A stretch of 64,000 nucleotides of DNA, taken from positions 63,519 to 127,518 of the forward strand of contig DCKG01000031.1 in NCBI GenBank assembly GCA_002320605.1. Reading direction: 5' to 3'. Below the pieces are notes generated by a model. The model was not told the origin of the DNA, searched no databases, and worked only from the letters and a program-made list of their open reading frames with translations. The translations under genes and the position numbers were made by a program. Source of the DNA: Bacteroidales bacterium UBA1680. Its GTDB lineage: Bacteria; Bacteroidota; Bacteroidia; Bacteroidales; UBA932. Positions 34,890-44,371 of this stretch are shown piece by piece (the stretch's first letter is position 1; every line of letters starts with the position of its first letter).

Positions 34890-36587
34890 TTAGTTCTTTA
34901 TGCAGTCGGCTGAGTAGCCTCCTATTACCTGACTGTTGTGGTCATAATAATAGATGTAGATTTTGAATCCGTCTGCAGAAGGTGCAATCAGCACGTCTCC
35001 GGTTGCGACTGCATAGGCTCCAGTCTGGAACCAGGCAATTTCCTTGTTCGAAAGCACGGTAGCTGGACAAGAATTGAAGCTGCTGGTGAGGGCTGTCTTG
35101 TCACTTATGTCGAGAAGATACAGCTGAGGCCCGATTCCCCATGCCGGGAAGTAGCTGACGACGAAGATTGCCAGGTAGTCCACATTGTTGAACCTCTTGG
35201 CATCCAAGTTGTTGGTCTGCCATCCCCAGGCGTTCCCGTCATCTGCGCTGAGCTGTGCGCCAACCGAAAGATCCTTCTTCAAGTAATTAAGGGTACAGTT
35301 ACCGCCGGCATAAGACTGCTCGAACCAGCCTTCTGCCGAGGTGCTTGAGGCAGACACTACGGTAGCTTCATTAGGTGCTTCATTCCAGTTGAGACCGGTG
35401 CCAGACAGGTCAATCGTAGAAACATCCGAGACAGCTCCGTCTGTCACGCTGAGCGTGATCGCCTTGCTGGATGTCGTTACGCCAGCTATTCCCTCGCATG
35501 TGATTACTATCATGGCCTCCGAGTCTATGTCGCCGTTAACTTTTATTCTATACCCGGCAGGCAGTCCAGAAGCATTGGTGAATGAATGGAAGAGGGTAGG
35601 CGCCTCAGTAACGGAAGATGTCCGATAGATGTTTATCGTCTCGTTCGATTCTGCATGGTTGCATATAATGATATGCTCTTTCGCATCACTGGTGATAGAT
35701 GCAGCAACGGCGCCGCCAAGGTTGATCTCTCCAATTTTCACGCCTGTCGCTTTATTGAAATATAGCGGGATGCCGGAACCAGTGCTGACAACTAAGTTAT
35801 TTCCTGCGGCTGCCATAGAGATGCAGACGTTCTTGTCGTATCCAGGCAATCCGAGATTTGTGGTGTTGAGGTTGAATAAGTTCTCGACGGAACCCAGATT
35901 GAATCCCCTGTCAATTTTCTCGGGAACAGCCTTAACTACAGTATATGTGTTCTTGGTCGTCCCATTGTGCGCTGTAACAGTTAGCTCGACAGGCTCATTA
36001 TAGTTCAGCGCAGTCGTGGACGGATCAGGTGAGATTGTCGCATGGGCGGATACTTCGAATGACGCTAGGCATGACGAAAGATCAGCCAACGAGATCAGAG
36101 ATACGGTCTTTTTAGATTTGTCGATGATGCCTGATATGGCCGGATCATCCAGCGAGAAAGAAATCAGCTCGCAAGCCGAAGATTTCACTCGCTCGCCAGT
36201 GATTATGATGTCCTGGCTTACGCCCTGGGCATCCGTGTAGGTGAAATGGTTTTCCTTTGTCAGATCCAGTAGCGTGAGCGAAGGATCGATGAAGCAGTTA
36301 GGCTGCAGTTCTGCCTGAACGCGCATTTTAGTCATGAATGCTTCGGTTTCATTATCTGAAGTCACAGGGAAATACCATGGGACAGGAATCACGTACCTCG
36401 TAGTTGAGTTGTCTGTGATCGTTATCTTCGCTGCCTCTTGATTAACGTACGGGCCTGAAGTGAATATGGCTGTTAGGCTCGTGATGCCCTGACGTTCTGC
36501 GGTAGGCTCTACGTGCTCCACTTCATGGCAGGCATTTGTCATTAGGACGGTGGCTGTGATGGCGAAAAATGTATGAATTCTTTTCAT
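34890..36587 (-). CDS. DUF5018-family lipoprotein, copy 1
   Basis: Secreted lipoprotein (Cys20, TNAC) of the DUF5018 type found beside SusC/SusD pairs. It holds tandem immunoglobulin-like segments of the SusE/F-like kind (ATISPDPSTTALNYNEPVEL, TVTAHNGTTKNTYTVV, about 180-215), then a beta-propeller-like C-terminal region (about 240-560) with repeated strands. The ISPDPS and TVTA-GTT-TYTV patterns recur in the second copy at 46890. It occupies the position of SusE/F in the starch system, so a surface glycan-binding role is likely but inferred. 565 aa, 18 bases after the SusD gene. Confidence 0.78.
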   Translation of the reverse strand: MKRIHTFFAITATVLMTNACHEVEHVEPTAERQGITSLTAIFTSGPYVNQEAAKITITDNSTTRYVIPVPWYFPVTSDNETEAFMTKMRVQAELQPNCFIDPSLTLLDLTKENHFTYTDAQGVSQDIIITGERVKSSACELISFSLDDPAISGIIDKSKKTVSLISLADLSSCLASFEVSAHATISPDPSTTALNYNEPVELTVTAHNGTTKNTYTVVKAVPEKIDRGFNLGSVENLFNLNTTNLGLPGYDKNVCISMAAAGNNLVVSTGSGIPLYFNKATGVKIGEINLGGAVAASITSDAKEHIIICNHAESNETINIYRTSSVTEAPTLFHSFTNASGLPAGYRIKVNGDIDSEAMIVITCEGIAGVTTSSKAITLSVTDGAVSDVSTIDLSGTGLNWNEAPNEATVVSASSTSAEGWFEQSYAGGNCTLNYLKKDLSVGAQLSADDGNAWGWQTNNLDAKRFNNVDYLAIFVVSYFPAWGIGPQLYLLDISDKTALTSSFNSCPATVLSNKEIAWFQTGAYAVATGDVLIAPSADGFKIYIYYYDHNSQVIGGYSADCIKN

Positions 36588-36605
36588 GATATATTCAATT
36601 AAAGA

Positions 36606-38264
36606 TTATTGCCACTCTGAGTACTGCTTAACCATGCTGTTAGTAGTCAGCTCGCTCGTAGGAAGGGGCAGCCTGTAGAGTTTTTCTGGGAAATTTCGGT
36701 CTTTATCATCGACCGAGACATAAGTGTAGAGGAAACTGCTTCCGACTTGCTCAATTTTCAATCCGTGAGCTTGATATGCGTTTAGCCCTGTCGGATATGC
36801 TTTAGATGCATCGCCCCACCTGCGAAGATCCCAGTACCAGAGACCTTCGTAAGCTAACTCGACTCTCCTTTCTTGACGAATGGCACTCCATAGAGCATCT
36901 CCGCTTTTGTCGTTGTATGGCAGGCCTACGCGGGAACGGATAGCCTTCACGGCAGCATTGGCATCGGCAGTATTTCCAAGCCTATAGCAAGCCTCTGCTT
37001 TATTCAGCAGAACCTCGGCGTAACGTATCAGTATGAATGGCTGGCTGCTAGAAGATTGAGCAGAGAAATCATGCGTCTCGTCGACGAGTTTGCGTAGGTA
37101 GTAACCGGTTGTGGTCCTTCCCTTCGGCTCCTTGTCCACGTTCCACTTGCACCATCCATCAGTCCCGCCTACGTATGGCTCAATTTTTCTGCCTTTCCAG
37201 CTGGCTCCATTGTAGAGTATTGTGGCTTGGAAGCGTGGTTCCAGACTTTCGTATGGGGGAGTCGCCGTCGTCCCTTCTTCTCCGTGCCATGCCGACCAGT
37301 CGGGAAAACCACCTTCTGCGAGCTCGTACGACTCGACCATTTCCTGAGTAGGAGTTCCATAACCGCCACCAATCTGGTCTATTACCGTAAAATCGCCTCC
37401 CGGTGTGTAATAAAAATCGAAATCGTGGCCTCCTACAGTAAGATTGTACTCATATTCAAGTATAGCCTCTGGGTTTCCTTTGTCAGCAGTTACCTTGAAA
37501 GACTCAGCATATGAATCGTTAAGCTTATACCCGAGCTCGGCTACCTTATTGGCTGCATCCAAGGAGGCTTGCCAGCGTTTAGCATAAAGCATGGCTCTGC
37601 TCATGAAGGCGTAGGCAATGCCCTTGTCCAACCTCCCGTTTGCTTCGGCCTGCGTAGGCAGGTTCCCGGCAGCATATTCGAGATCTTTCTGAATGAAATT
37701 CCATCCTTCTTCTTCTGTGTTCAGAGCCTTGTCTTTGGTAATCTTCGAGAGATCCTCATCGTAGATTATTACTTCCTTGTAGCGTTTCACTAAGTCGAAG
37801 TACAGCCATGCCCTGATGAAACGCATCTCAGCCTCGAAACGAGATTTTGCGGCATCGTTTAAGCCGCTGCCATATCTTTTCAGGTTGTAGATGTTCTCGT
37901 TCGTGCGGCGTATCTGATTGTATCGGCTTTCCCAAACGCCCATGTAAACATCGACGTAGCTTGCGGTAAGCGTGGATCCGCCGTATGCAAACTCGCTAGG
38001 AATATAACACAGCGAGTTATAATTGTAAGAACCGTATTTGAATTCGTCTGTCAGAGATTCCGTCATTCCAGCTAGGAATTGACTGCCGTTCACTGAAGCC
38101 AAGTAGTTGTACAAGTTGTTGACGGCATATTCAGCAGTTCCCTCTTCGCTCCAAAGCATTTTGTCGGAAACTCGGTCAGTCGGGTCTGTATCCAGGTAAT
38201 CGTTGCAAGATATCAGAAGAGAGCTTGCTATAACGAATGACAGTATTTTTATGATGTTTTTCAT
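36606..38264 (-). CDS. SusD/RagB-type nutrient-binding lipoprotein (large operon, pair 2)
   Basis: Surface lipoprotein partner of the SusC gene at 38275. Lipobox LISC with Cys20, followed by NDYLDTDPTDR, the usual SusD start. TPR-like helices are recognised in RFEAEMRFIRAWLYFDLVKRY (about 140-160) and IRYAEVLLNKAEACYRLG (about 410-427), then AIRSRVGLPYND and RQERRVELAYEGLWYWDLRRW. 552 aa. It shares organisation and many motifs with the SusD protein at 48661 (for example GASWKGR versus GASWMGR and YVGGTDG), consistent with a duplicated cassette. Confidence 0.95.
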   Translation of the reverse strand: MKNIIKILSFVIASSLLISCNDYLDTDPTDRVSDKMLWSEEGTAEYAVNNLYNYLASVNGSQFLAGMTESLTDEFKYGSYNYNSLCYIPSEFAYGGSTLTASYVDVYMGVWESRYNQIRRTNENIYNLKRYGSGLNDAAKSRFEAEMRFIRAWLYFDLVKRYKEVIIYDEDLSKITKDKALNTEEEGWNFIQKDLEYAAGNLPTQAEANGRLDKGIAYAFMSRAMLYAKRWQASLDAANKVAELGYKLNDSYAESFKVTADKGNPEAILEYEYNLTVGGHDFDFYYTPGGDFTVIDQIGGGYGTPTQEMVESYELAEGGFPDWSAWHGEEGTTATPPYESLEPRFQATILYNGASWKGRKIEPYVGGTDGWCKWNVDKEPKGRTTTGYYLRKLVDETHDFSAQSSSSQPFILIRYAEVLLNKAEACYRLGNTADANAAVKAIRSRVGLPYNDKSGDALWSAIRQERRVELAYEGLWYWDLRRWGDASKAYPTGLNAYQAHGLKIEQVGSSFLYTYVSVDDKDRNFPEKLYRLPLPTSELTTNSMVKQYSEWQ

Positions 38265-38274
38265 ATCGTCAATA

Positions 38275-41200
38275 TTATAAAGTTAAAGTAATGCCGCCCA
38301 TCACTGTCCTCTGCTGAGGATAGTAACCATTATTCACTCCAGGTGCCTCTGGGTCGATGCCCTTCGGCAGGCCGTCTATCGTAAAAAGGTTAGCCCCTTC
38401 CACATAAAGGCGCAGGCCTTCGATTCCGACTTTGCGAGTCAATTTCGCAGGAATAGTGTAGCCTAGCTGAGCAGACTTGAGTCGGATGTATTTGCCATCC
38501 CTCCACCAGAACGAGCTGGAAAGACCGTTATCTCCTCCATGTCCAGTGGCTCCGAGAGTTATGCGAGGATAAGTTCCATCTGGGTTGTCGATGCTGTAGG
38601 CATGCTTCACGAGATAAAGAGGCGAATTAGCTCCTTCCTTGAATGTCTGTGTCCAGATGGTGTTATCGTCGTACCCATTGTAATATGTTCCAGTGAGGGA
38701 GACATCGAACAGGGCACCTCCCGTGAACTGAGCATTGAAGTCGAATCCGTTCCAGTTGAAATTCAGATTCAGGCCATATGTCAGCTGAGGACGATTCGAT
38801 CGGCCGAATATTCCTCTATCGTCCCATGTGATTTTACCATCTCCGTTGAGGTCTTTATATTTGATGTCGCCCACGTTCGGCCTTGTCCCATACCATGCGG
38901 AGTTGTCGATTTCCTCTTCGGAACGGAATAACCCGTCTGCTTTCCATCCCTCGATGGAACCATAAACAGTCCCCGAGACTTTCTGCCATTCCATGATGTT
39001 CGGAGCGTCCTGGTACTCCAGCCAGCGAGTTTTGGATCTCGTGATGCTAGCCGTAATGCCGTAGTCAAAGCGTTTCCCCATAAGCATGAAATTGTTACGG
39101 TGCGTTATGAGTATGTCAATTCCTTTCGCATCTATCTTATTTATGTTTCCGTAAGTAGGATAGTATCCACCCATTGAACCTGGCATGTCGCTTCCCAGGG
39201 CGGTCAGAATATCGTAAGTGTAATTATAGAACCCGTCTACTTCCATTCCTAAGAGACCGTTCCACATGGATAGGTCGTAACCAACATTCCAAGACAGAGT
39301 CTTTTCCCAAGTCAGGTTATTATTCGCTATTCCCGATGTGTAATACGAAGGATATATATTCCCATTCAGTACTATGCTCCCGCCTTGCGAGTAGTTGCTC
39401 AAGTACATGTAAGCGCTTACTCCGTCATTGCCGAGTAAGCCGACGGAGGCCCTGAGCTTCAGGTCGTCAATGAAATCCACGTTCTCCATGAATTTCTCTT
39501 TCGAAAGTCTCCAGCCGACAGATGCTGAAGGGAAAAAGCCCCAGCGGTCTCCAGTCATTCCATTGAACTTGTAAGAACCATCGTACCTGCCAGTTACTTC
39601 GGCCAGGTAACGATTGTCATAATCGTATTTTACCCTGAACACATTTCCTGCCGTGCGAGAATTCCAGCTGCTTCCACCAATTGGATTCTCATCGATAGGC
39701 ACCCCATTGCTGAGTTCTGGCAGCTGCGCAAAGGGCAGATTCTTGATGTATGCGCTGAGGTTGTTGCTCTTGTCGTCACGTACTTCAGTTAGAACCATTG
39801 CCTCAACATTGTGTTTGCCGAATGAATGAATATAATTCAAGCTAGCCTGACCTACGAGCTGCTCATAGTTTGATTGGCCTTCGCCAAGGTTGATTCCGGA
39901 AGCAGTGCCTCTAGGATCTGACTGCTTCGCCCAGTTCCCGTTGAGGATCGCCATCACTGAATATGGGGTATTCAGATTCTTGTTCTGTGATGTCGAATAT
40001 TCATATGAGCCGCTTACCTTTGCGCTTAGCCCATCGATCCATGGGAAACTATAACTGAGAGACATGTTAGCTTGGACATCGGCGCTCCTGGTCTGTTTAT
40101 AGCCAGACTCGTAGATAGCTGCCAGAGGGCTGTTGGCTAATCCTGTGTTGTTCTGAATGGCTGCTGAGTAAAGGCCATCATATTTTTCAGGCAGATAAGG
40201 ATGCATCTGGATAGTCTGACGGGCGATGGAAAGGAATCCCTGCTCGCCAAGATATGAATTTGCGTCCGTGCCACCAGATGCGTAACCTGGAGTATGGCGT
40301 CTTCCAATAGTCCCGGATAATCCCAATGAAAAATGAAAATTCCTTGCGAAATCGGAGTCGATGTTCGCTCGAAGATTGTAGCGGCGATACTTGAAGTTGT
40401 CAATATTGCCTTTCTGCCCAAGATAGCCGATAGAGGCAAAAAATCTTGTGTGCTCATTCCCTCCTTGGGCAGTCACGCTGTGTTTCTGCGTGAAGCCTGT
40501 CCCGAAGACCTTCTTGATGTAGTCAACATCGTCCCAGCCATCAGTCGGGTCCCCGTTCGTCATGGCTTCTACGTTTTTCTTCGTGAAAGCAGGGACGTAT
40601 TCATCTCGGCTGGAAATAGCCCCTCTTGCAAGCTGGTCCATCATATCCGCCATATTATAGTAATAAGCGAACTGAGGGCCATTCATGAATTCAGGGAAGT
40701 TTGCGTTCATCGACGCTCCATACTGACCATCGTAAGTTATCTTCGTGTCGCCGGATTTGCCGCGCTTCGTGGTGATGATAATCACGCCTCCAGCGCTTTG
40801 CAGACCGTAAACAGCTGCCGAAGCACCATCCTTCAGCACGGAAACGCTTTCGATGTCATTCGGATCGATGTCGTTGATGTCGGTGACAGGATAGCCATCT
40901 ACTATGTAAGACACACCGTAGATGGAACCCCTGATTCTCAGTGATGCCTGATCCAGGCCAGGTTCGCCGGATTCCTGAATTGAGGAGATGCCGGGCAGCT
41001 TGCCGCCAAGAATCTGCGAAACGTTAGTAGATGGAGCTTTAAGAAGTTCATCTCCTTTGATCGCGGAAACAGCGCTGGTCAGAGAACTCTTCTTTTGCGT
41101 GCCGTAACCTACTACGACCACTTCATCCAGAAGTTCCTTGTCTTCTTCCAACGTTACGTTTATTGCAGCCCTGCCAGACACAGGCACCGTAACTGGTTTC

Positions 41201-41439
41201 ATGCCTAGCATGCTGAATACAAGGTTTGCGTTACGATTGGCTTCGAGCGAATAGTGTCCGCTCATGTCCGTGACTACTCCGGACGAGGATCCTTGTATCG
41301 AAACCCCGACACCAGGCAGTCCGGTTCCAGAGACATCGCTGACTGTTCCACTGACTGTCACTTTGTCTTGTGCGAAGCCAATTGCACTGAAAATAGCCAG
41401 CGAAACAGAAATAGTGAAAATATTAAATAAATATCTCAT
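38275..41439 (-). CDS. SusC-type TonB-dependent transporter (large operon, pair 2)
   Basis: Outer-membrane glycan importer. Signal peptide about 1-23, carboxypeptidase-regulatory-like domain about 27-103 (VTVSGTVSDVSGTGLPGVGV), TonB-box region DEVVVVGYGTQKK (about 109), plug domain with DIESVSVLKDGASAAVYG and a C-terminal 22-strand barrel ending TVMGGITLTL. The usual GVRGANGV plug motif is here GLQSAGGV, an unusual variant. 1054 aa, full length. No STN domain, so regulation by an anti-sigma factor is unlikely. Ten bases upstream of its SusD partner. Confidence 0.96.
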   Translation of the reverse strand: MRYLFNIFTISVSLAIFSAIGFAQDKVTVSGTVSDVSGTGLPGVGVSIQGSSSGVVTDMSGHYSLEANRNANLVFSMLGMKPVTVPVSGRAAINVTLEEDKELLDEVVVVGYGTQKKSSLTSAVSAIKGDELLKAPSTNVSQILGGKLPGISSIQESGEPGLDQASLRIRGSIYGVSYIVDGYPVTDINDIDPNDIESVSVLKDGASAAVYGLQSAGGVIIITTKRGKSGDTKITYDGQYGASMNANFPEFMNGPQFAYYYNMADMMDQLARGAISSRDEYVPAFTKKNVEAMTNGDPTDGWDDVDYIKKVFGTGFTQKHSVTAQGGNEHTRFFASIGYLGQKGNIDNFKYRRYNLRANIDSDFARNFHFSLGLSGTIGRRHTPGYASGGTDANSYLGEQGFLSIARQTIQMHPYLPEKYDGLYSAAIQNNTGLANSPLAAIYESGYKQTRSADVQANMSLSYSFPWIDGLSAKVSGSYEYSTSQNKNLNTPYSVMAILNGNWAKQSDPRGTASGINLGEGQSNYEQLVGQASLNYIHSFGKHNVEAMVLTEVRDDKSNNLSAYIKNLPFAQLPELSNGVPIDENPIGGSSWNSRTAGNVFRVKYDYDNRYLAEVTGRYDGSYKFNGMTGDRWGFFPSASVGWRLSKEKFMENVDFIDDLKLRASVGLLGNDGVSAYMYLSNYSQGGSIVLNGNIYPSYYTSGIANNNLTWEKTLSWNVGYDLSMWNGLLGMEVDGFYNYTYDILTALGSDMPGSMGGYYPTYGNINKIDAKGIDILITHRNNFMLMGKRFDYGITASITRSKTRWLEYQDAPNIMEWQKVSGTVYGSIEGWKADGLFRSEEEIDNSAWYGTRPNVGDIKYKDLNGDGKITWDDRGIFGRSNRPQLTYGLNLNFNWNGFDFNAQFTGGALFDVSLTGTYYNGYDDNTIWTQTFKEGANSPLYLVKHAYSIDNPDGTYPRITLGATGHGGDNGLSSSFWWRDGKYIRLKSAQLGYTIPAKLTRKVGIEGLRLYVEGANLFTIDGLPKGIDPEAPGVNNGYYPQQRTVMGGITLTL

Positions 41440-41473
41440 AAGAGTTATCAGTTATGGTTATTAATAAATGGCT

Positions 41474-42460
41474 TTATTTTGAAATTTTAGTGAATTCATA
41501 TCTTAGGCTTGTGCCGCTCGAATCCACTATGTAAGTTTCAAATGAAGGTTTGTCTTCTCTTAATATCACGATTCTGGCACCTCTGCTGAGGACCTCTTCG
41601 TAGGCAGGTGGGTATCCGGTTTTCCTGCCGTAGGCAAGCACGATTTTGCTATCAATGTCAGCCAGATAGTCGTTATTATGGTCGTGTCCAACAAACACTC
41701 CGATTACGTCTCCCTGCTCAAGGAATGCTGAAAATAGCCCGGAATTTAACATTGGGGAGCACACGCTCTCATATTTGTTTCCCACTATTTTCTTGACCAG
41801 CAGGGTGTCTCCGTATTCAGGGAGAGGTATATGGAAGAAAGCTAGAGATGGCAATGCATGGCCATGGCGCATTCTGATCTTGTTGCCCGTATTCCGGTAC
41901 CATTCGATCTGGTCGTGGTGAATCCAATCGTATGTCCCATAGAATTTGTCCTTAGGATAACTGTTGGAATCGAAGAAATATAGCATCCACTTATCTCCAC
42001 TGCCTTCCGACGCTTTGACAGGCATCGAGCAATTTCCTGAGCCATGTAGCTTCGGGTCCTCGTCAAATGTCAGATTATATGGCTTGTCGGCAATATATTC
42101 AAGTATTTCCGCATTGCTCATGTCCGATTCGTGGTCGTGGTTGCCGAAAGTCACCACGAAAGGGACCTGGCTCTCCTCGAACAGTTTACATAGCTTATCC
42201 CAGCCTTGCTTGGCATTGCTGGCAACTACCACGTCGCCAGTAAGGACGGCCAAGTCAGGTTTCTCAGCATTAAGAATGTATCGCATCAGGTTCAGCGTGC
42301 TGTCGTTTTTCGTTTTGAACGAAGCGTCTTCCACCCAGTGCAAATCGGTGAATTGCACAATCTTGAACGTGCCATTCACGAACCTGAGAGGTTTCATTCT
42401 GGCTTCTGAGACAAGTCCCAATAATCCTATGGCTATCAGTAGTGTTATTCTTTTAATCAT
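41474..42460 (-). CDS. Secreted calcineurin-like metallophosphoesterase
   Basis: A calcineurin-fold phosphatase of the Dcr2/purple-acid-phosphatase-like type often found in polysaccharide loci. Signal peptide about 1-20. Metal-binding motifs are in order: FTDLHW (about 37-42), VLTGDVVV, VTFGNHDHES (about 105-114), FFHIPLPEY and GVFVGHDHNND (about 258-268). 328 aa. It sits 34 bases before the second SusC gene. It might dephosphorylate glycans or sugar phosphates released outside the cytoplasm; the substrate is not known. Confidence 0.87.
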   Translation of the reverse strand: MIKRITLLIAIGLLGLVSEARMKPLRFVNGTFKIVQFTDLHWVEDASFKTKNDSTLNLMRYILNAEKPDLAVLTGDVVVASNAKQGWDKLCKLFEESQVPFVVTFGNHDHESDMSNAEILEYIADKPYNLTFDEDPKLHGSGNCSMPVKASEGSGDKWMLYFFDSNSYPKDKFYGTYDWIHHDQIEWYRNTGNKIRMRHGHALPSLAFFHIPLPEYGDTLLVKKIVGNKYESVCSPMLNSGLFSAFLEQGDVIGVFVGHDHNNDYLADIDSKIVLAYGRKTGYPPAYEEVLSRGARIVILREDKPSFETYIVDSSGTSLRYEFTKISK

Positions 42461-42496
42461 GGTTGTCGTTCTCTTTTTGCGTTTGTATTCCTTTGA

Positions 42497-44338
42497 TTAT
42501 GTGTTTCCTTTGATATCGATGATGGCATTGTCGAATGGGTTCAGAAGGCTGTCAATCAATATGGCGAATTGGCTTCTCGTGATTGTTGATGCAATGTCGC
42601 CGATTCCAGCTTCTTTCAATGTACCGATGATTTTGCCTTCGTCAATGCCTAGATTCTTTGCTTCGGCAATCGCAGATAGCATTTTAAGGATATTTTCTGC
42701 GTTGCATGCTTCCGGGACCTCTGCCTCGCCGTAGATTTCCTTGATGCCGGCAAGTGCTTCCGCTGTCAGCGGTGAGTCCGGGTAAAATCTGGTTTCATTC
42801 GACCAGCCTACGCTCCTGCCTTCGCCTCTGAGGATGCCCGTGGCGCCGATTCTCTGGCATGCTTTGAAAATATGGCTGTCTTTTGGCACGTCCAGATAAG
42901 GCATCAGGTAGCCTCCGGCATCCAGCAATACATTCTGCACGTTACGCACGTCTATATCCTTCGGGGAAATCTTCTGCTTTGCGCAGATTGCAGCCAGAGC
43001 CCCTGCTGCCTGACCGATTTGCAAAACGACAGGCTGCAGCCTGGTAGCTCCATTCGCAATGTTGGAGACAGAGATAGATTTTTCGGCAACGATCAAGTCG
43101 TCCACGTCTTTTGGGATAAGCACCCCTAATGGAATGCCGAAAGAAGGAATAGGATGAAAATGCAGGTCTGGAAGTGGTTCCCCGCCATTGTACTTAGAGT
43201 GATGTTGATCCACGGGATAATCGCCGACAGCGATCGACGTGCGGTAAAGGTTATTCCTGAAAGGATGCTCTATGTCCTCTGAGTTGAACCTGACCAGACC
43301 ATGGATGCGTCTGGATTCCCTGTAATAAGGATAGAATGGCATTTTGTCAGCGGTCGGGTATTCATCATCTGCAAAGCCTATGTTGCGGTAACCTAAGTAA
43401 TCGTGGATGAAATACGCGAATCGCAACGTGTGCTTTTTGGCTTCCGATATAACCTCGGCGCGATTGGCAGGATCGGACTCTATTATATTCGCATAATAGT
43501 CATTCCCGCCTTTCCCAGGCCAATTTATCATGTACTTTCCGTTCTGCAGCTTTCCATATTCCATCATCATGTCAGCAGGCCAAAGGCTCTCTGACTTGCC
43601 CTCAGACATGGGATTGACACAGCTGAGCGCAAATTCAGTAGAGTCATAGCCATCTGGCCTGGCCATTTCGACCTCATGCCCGTAATCCTTGAGGATGGCC
43701 ACGTAGGTCATGTCAAGCACGATGTCGTTAGCCTTCTCCGGAGCCATTTCCTCTCCAGTGGTGGATTTGGATTCCATGCCTACGTCATAACCTGCTCCGC
43801 ACATCTTGGCGATGTCTCCCAGTTCTGTCGCATCCACGATTATCCTGGCGCGAACCTTTTTCGAAGGCTTTCCTTCTCTACCGATCATGACATCCCAGCC
43901 TTCTCCATCGACCCTCCGAATGTCTGACACTTTCGTGTCGTAAAGAGTCGTGAGATTCTGTTCTTTTGAACACATGTTCACGAATATCTGGTTCCCGACG
44001 GAAGGCTCGAATGAAATGTTGCTGACCCAATTTGTATGAAGGGCTGCAAGGCTTCCATAATGAGTGCAAAGACTATCTATCAGCTCTCCCCAGATGCCAC
44101 TGCGTAAATTAAAGTTACCGTCAGTACAGCTTACCCCTGTCGATGTCAGCATTCCTCCCAGCCAAGGGGTCTCGGAGCAGAGCAGCACCTTGGCTTCGCT
44201 TCTTGCGGCTTGGATTCCTGCAGCTACGCCTGATGTCGTTCCACCAACCACAATGATATCATAATGCTCAATGGACGAGCAGCCTGGAAGCATAAATGCG
44301 ACGAGAAGAGATGTCAGTGGCAGGAATCGTTTCATCAT
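42497..44338 (-). CDS. Secreted FAD-dependent oxidoreductase lipoprotein
   Basis: FAD-dependent oxidoreductase of the PF12831-like family with an unusual extracytoplasmic address: lipobox LPGC with Cys20. The Rossmann dinucleotide-binding motif VVGGTTSGVAAGIQAARS is at about 30-47, followed by GGMLTSTGVSCTDGN, and the conserved RIIVDATELGDIA. The C-terminal half contains QPVVLQIGQAAGALAAICAK (FAD-contacting). 613 aa. Family members are frequent in Bacteroidota and Planctomycetota carbohydrate loci, and their substrates are mostly unknown. FAD must be bound outside or carried out folded; no twin arginine is visible. It lies between AGE epimerase and phosphatase genes. Confidence 0.88.
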   Translation of the reverse strand: MMKRFLPLTSLLVAFMLPGCSSIEHYDIIVVGGTTSGVAAGIQAARSEAKVLLCSETPWLGGMLTSTGVSCTDGNFNLRSGIWGELIDSLCTHYGSLAALHTNWVSNISFEPSVGNQIFVNMCSKEQNLTTLYDTKVSDIRRVDGEGWDVMIGREGKPSKKVRARIIVDATELGDIAKMCGAGYDVGMESKSTTGEEMAPEKANDIVLDMTYVAILKDYGHEVEMARPDGYDSTEFALSCVNPMSEGKSESLWPADMMMEYGKLQNGKYMINWPGKGGNDYYANIIESDPANRAEVISEAKKHTLRFAYFIHDYLGYRNIGFADDEYPTADKMPFYPYYRESRRIHGLVRFNSEDIEHPFRNNLYRTSIAVGDYPVDQHHSKYNGGEPLPDLHFHPIPSFGIPLGVLIPKDVDDLIVAEKSISVSNIANGATRLQPVVLQIGQAAGALAAICAKQKISPKDIDVRNVQNVLLDAGGYLMPYLDVPKDSHIFKACQRIGATGILRGEGRSVGWSNETRFYPDSPLTAEALAGIKEIYGEAEVPEACNAENILKMLSAIAEAKNLGIDEGKIIGTLKEAGIGDIASTITRSQFAILIDSLLNPFDNAIIDIKGNT

Positions 44339-44371
44339 TAAGAATATATTTCCATTATGCTTGAGAAGTGA

